From Crossaster papposus (taxonomy: Eukaryota; Echinodermata; Asteroidea; Velatida; Solasteridae), in contig JBAIAA010000739.1 in NCBI GenBank assembly GCA_037893245.1, forward strand, positions 62,001-126,000: a stretch of DNA of 64,000 bases, given 5' to 3'. Below, one piece after another: positions 62,701-64,000 of this stretch. Numbering within the stretch: position 1 is the first letter of the stretch; every line of letters starts with the position of its first letter. Below the pieces are notes generated by a model. That model made no database searches. It was not told the DNA's origin and saw only the letters and a list, made by a program, of their open reading frames with translations. The position numbers and the translations under genes were made by a program.

Positions 62701-64000
62701 GCTTATAGTTATAAGCAGAAGCACCAAGCAACTTAAGCAGAAGCAGAAGCAAAACAATTGCTTAAAAACATAACCTTTTTGTTTTACCTAACAACTTTTT
62801 CTTAAGCTTGCCTAGCAAATGCTTAGATAATTAGTGCTAAATGCTTAATGGCAAAAGCAAAAGCTTGTTCTTACGTATACGTTTTTAAACAATTGCTGAT
62901 CTGGGAAGCATTTGCTTGCAAGAAACAAGCTTTGCTCTTTCCTAAAACTAAGTAGAAACTTTTGCTAGCTAGCAATTTCTTTTTTTCATGTATAGAAATG
63001 TAAGCAAAAGCCTAACAAAAAGCAATTGCTAGTTTTGATGTAGTCGGCTCTATACGTATAGGCCTACAATAATTTGAAGCAACTCCCTAGAATTGTGGAC
63101 ATAACAAAAATGAAGAAACAATTTCATATATCTGGAATTCATCCCCGTTTCTGTGTACAAAAACCCATGAGCTATGGGCCACGACAAAAAGGTATGTCAA
63201 GGAGTTTTTTTCATTCCTAACCTGTGTTCTCCAACCCAAACCTTAAGTGCCCGTTGTATTAAACTGAGACATCCTTAACATAACATCAAAGGAATTCTTT
63301 CTAAAACTGTCACTCTCTACCCTTCTTCCCACTTCAACCGCAGACAACGCACTGGCCGTTTCTAGTCAACTCACCGTTGTGACATCCAACGCCGCAGCAC
63401 TGAAAGCTAATGACGTCACGATCACAGTGGACGCCCTCAAGAGACTGCTAGACGCCCTCATCCGGTACCCGGAGAAAGGACAGGTAATCTTCAAAGATTC
63501 CATGGCAACGGCCGAGCAGATGACGTATGTGAAGTTCGAGGAGCTGCTGGAGAGTCAGAAGTCAAACCGAACAACGAGCCGGTTAGCAGATCCTGTTTTG
63601 GGCGTCTCGATTAATGCATGGTCGATTCTTAACATAATATTCTGAGACATTTAACTTATACGGACATTGATTCCTTTATGCTCGAGTTTATCTCAAGAAG
63701 GAATCGATTATTGTTAACATCATTATGTCAGCTCGTTTTATTTCAAGCAAATACAAATACAGTGAGTCTATTCTACCAGCCAATGCAGGACATTGCTCCT
63801 TGACTATAAACTCAGAAAATATTGAATCATTTAGGCCTACTGAAAAAAATATGTAATTTCTTTTAGACCAGTCTCACAGGATTTGTTCACAGAGTGTCAA
63901 AACTTGGTGGTCATGTGTGGAATTCTTTCCAATTTCTTTCAGGCTTTTGCAACTGATCGACGACTTTGCTTTCCACGTTCCCTTTCTGAACGACTCGAAG
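56739..64000 (+). CDS. second adhesion GPCR (partial): LRR - Ly6/uPAR-like - mucin-like stalk - HormR - GAIN
   Basis: Eleven exons are visible: 56739-56965, 57422-57493, 58104-58273, 58717-58787, 59135-59336, 60073-60135, 60398-60901, 61458-61746, 62205-62314, 63344-63581 and 63943 to the window edge. Phases run 2,2,1,0,1,1,1,2,1,2, matching the first receptor where domains correspond. A signal peptide (FFPLFALFLVASFGGIQC) is followed by LRRNT (RCECLPVADAVLNVDCTG), one LRR (LTNNNIQLIQLRDFRRLDTL), LRRCT (NPLDCGCASTDFKSWV), the Ly6/uPAR-like domain (VCYKSCTNVTDGSACSSE; CVYCCQGDNCN), a Ser/Thr stalk, HormR (WCLAETAEGEWGSITWP; TC; FWGKPDMSECP) and the first GAIN helices (ITVDALKRLLDALI; LLQLIDDFAF). 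GPS and 7TM must lie beyond the edge. The donor at 58274 is GC, not GT. The predicted visible protein is 668 aa. Confidence 0.88.
57095..57353. mobile_element. palindromic GCTAAGCA-family element
   Basis: GGGCCAATTTTATGGAGCTG on the left, CAGCTCCATAAAATTGGCC on the right. It is in intron 1 of the second receptor. A half copy (GCTTAGCAGCTCCATGAAAC) lies at about 58868-59003 in its fourth intron. Confidence 0.75.
60398..60901 (+). CDS. receptor 2 exon 7: mucin-like tandem-repeat stalk
   Basis: A single large exon, phase 1 in and out, encodes about 168 residues very rich in Ser and Thr. From about 60523 it consists of four imperfect repeats of about 36 residues, each starting DS(M/V)VQ and containing a (S/P)YTxTGFQT-like core and SETV. 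The donor (ACAG|GTATTG) falls inside the fourth repeat; if ignored, the frame runs 77 nt more to a stop at 60976-60978. Dense O-glycosylation and a stiff extended stalk are inferred. The first receptor has only a short linker here. Confidence 0.7.
62355..62450. repeat. 28-bp tandem repeat, about 3 units
   Basis: GATAGGCTAGGCTAGGCTTC plus TAC is repeated three times. The unit itself is built of TAGGC words. Intronic in the second receptor gene. Confidence 0.85.

Overview
This is a piece of an animal nuclear genome, AT-rich and intron-rich, most likely from a marine invertebrate deuterostome such as an echinoderm or hemichordate. The grounds are spliced genes with GT-AG introns, a LRR/HormR/GAIN adhesion-GPCR pair, a rolling-stone-type membrane protein, tRNA-headed SINEs and a dense load of short inverted-repeat elements (MITEs). 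Nothing bacterial is present. The species cannot be fixed from the sequence alone. All gene models were built by hand from splice sites, reading phase and domain recognition.

Layout. (1) 128-16920, minus strand: PIH1D1, the R2TP/HSP90 co-chaperone adaptor, in six recognised coding exons. Its last intron is about 11.9 kb long and contains (2) a complete five-exon gene on the plus strand (6868-11592). That gene encodes a predicted 956-residue protein with an N-terminal helix-turn-helix-like region, a long low-complexity middle, a short coiled coil, an acidic run and a C-terminal BEN-like domain. (3) 18748-23965, plus: a three-exon rolling-stone-family multi-pass membrane protein (344 aa). Its first intron holds a 2.5 kb minisatellite of about 120 copies of a 21-bp unit. 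(4) 25913-44536, minus: a 24-coding-exon adhesion GPCR, predicted 1128 aa. Its order is signal peptide, LRRNT, four LRRs, LRRCT, Ly6/uPAR-like domain, HormR, GAIN with an intact GPS, 7TM, and a tail ending in an NPxY motif. (5) 56739 to beyond the right edge, plus: a paralogue of gene 4 with the same domain order and intron phases. It has only one LRR and an added Ser/Thr-rich tandem-repeat stalk. The window ends inside its GAIN domain.

The two receptors are head to head, about 12.2 kb apart, and look like an inverted duplication followed by divergence. Each exon phase agrees with the next across all 24 exons of the first receptor and the 11 visible exons of the second, which supports both models.

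The rest is mobile and repetitive DNA: several TTAA-flanked MITE families, some with CCCTAACCCT termini; hAT-type MITEs with visible 8-bp target duplications; a palindromic GCTAAGCA family; tRNA-headed SINEs; a decayed mariner transposase; and minisatellites. Two minisatellites in introns of the first receptor appear to have grown from the subterminal 10/11-bp repeats of one hAT-type MITE family.
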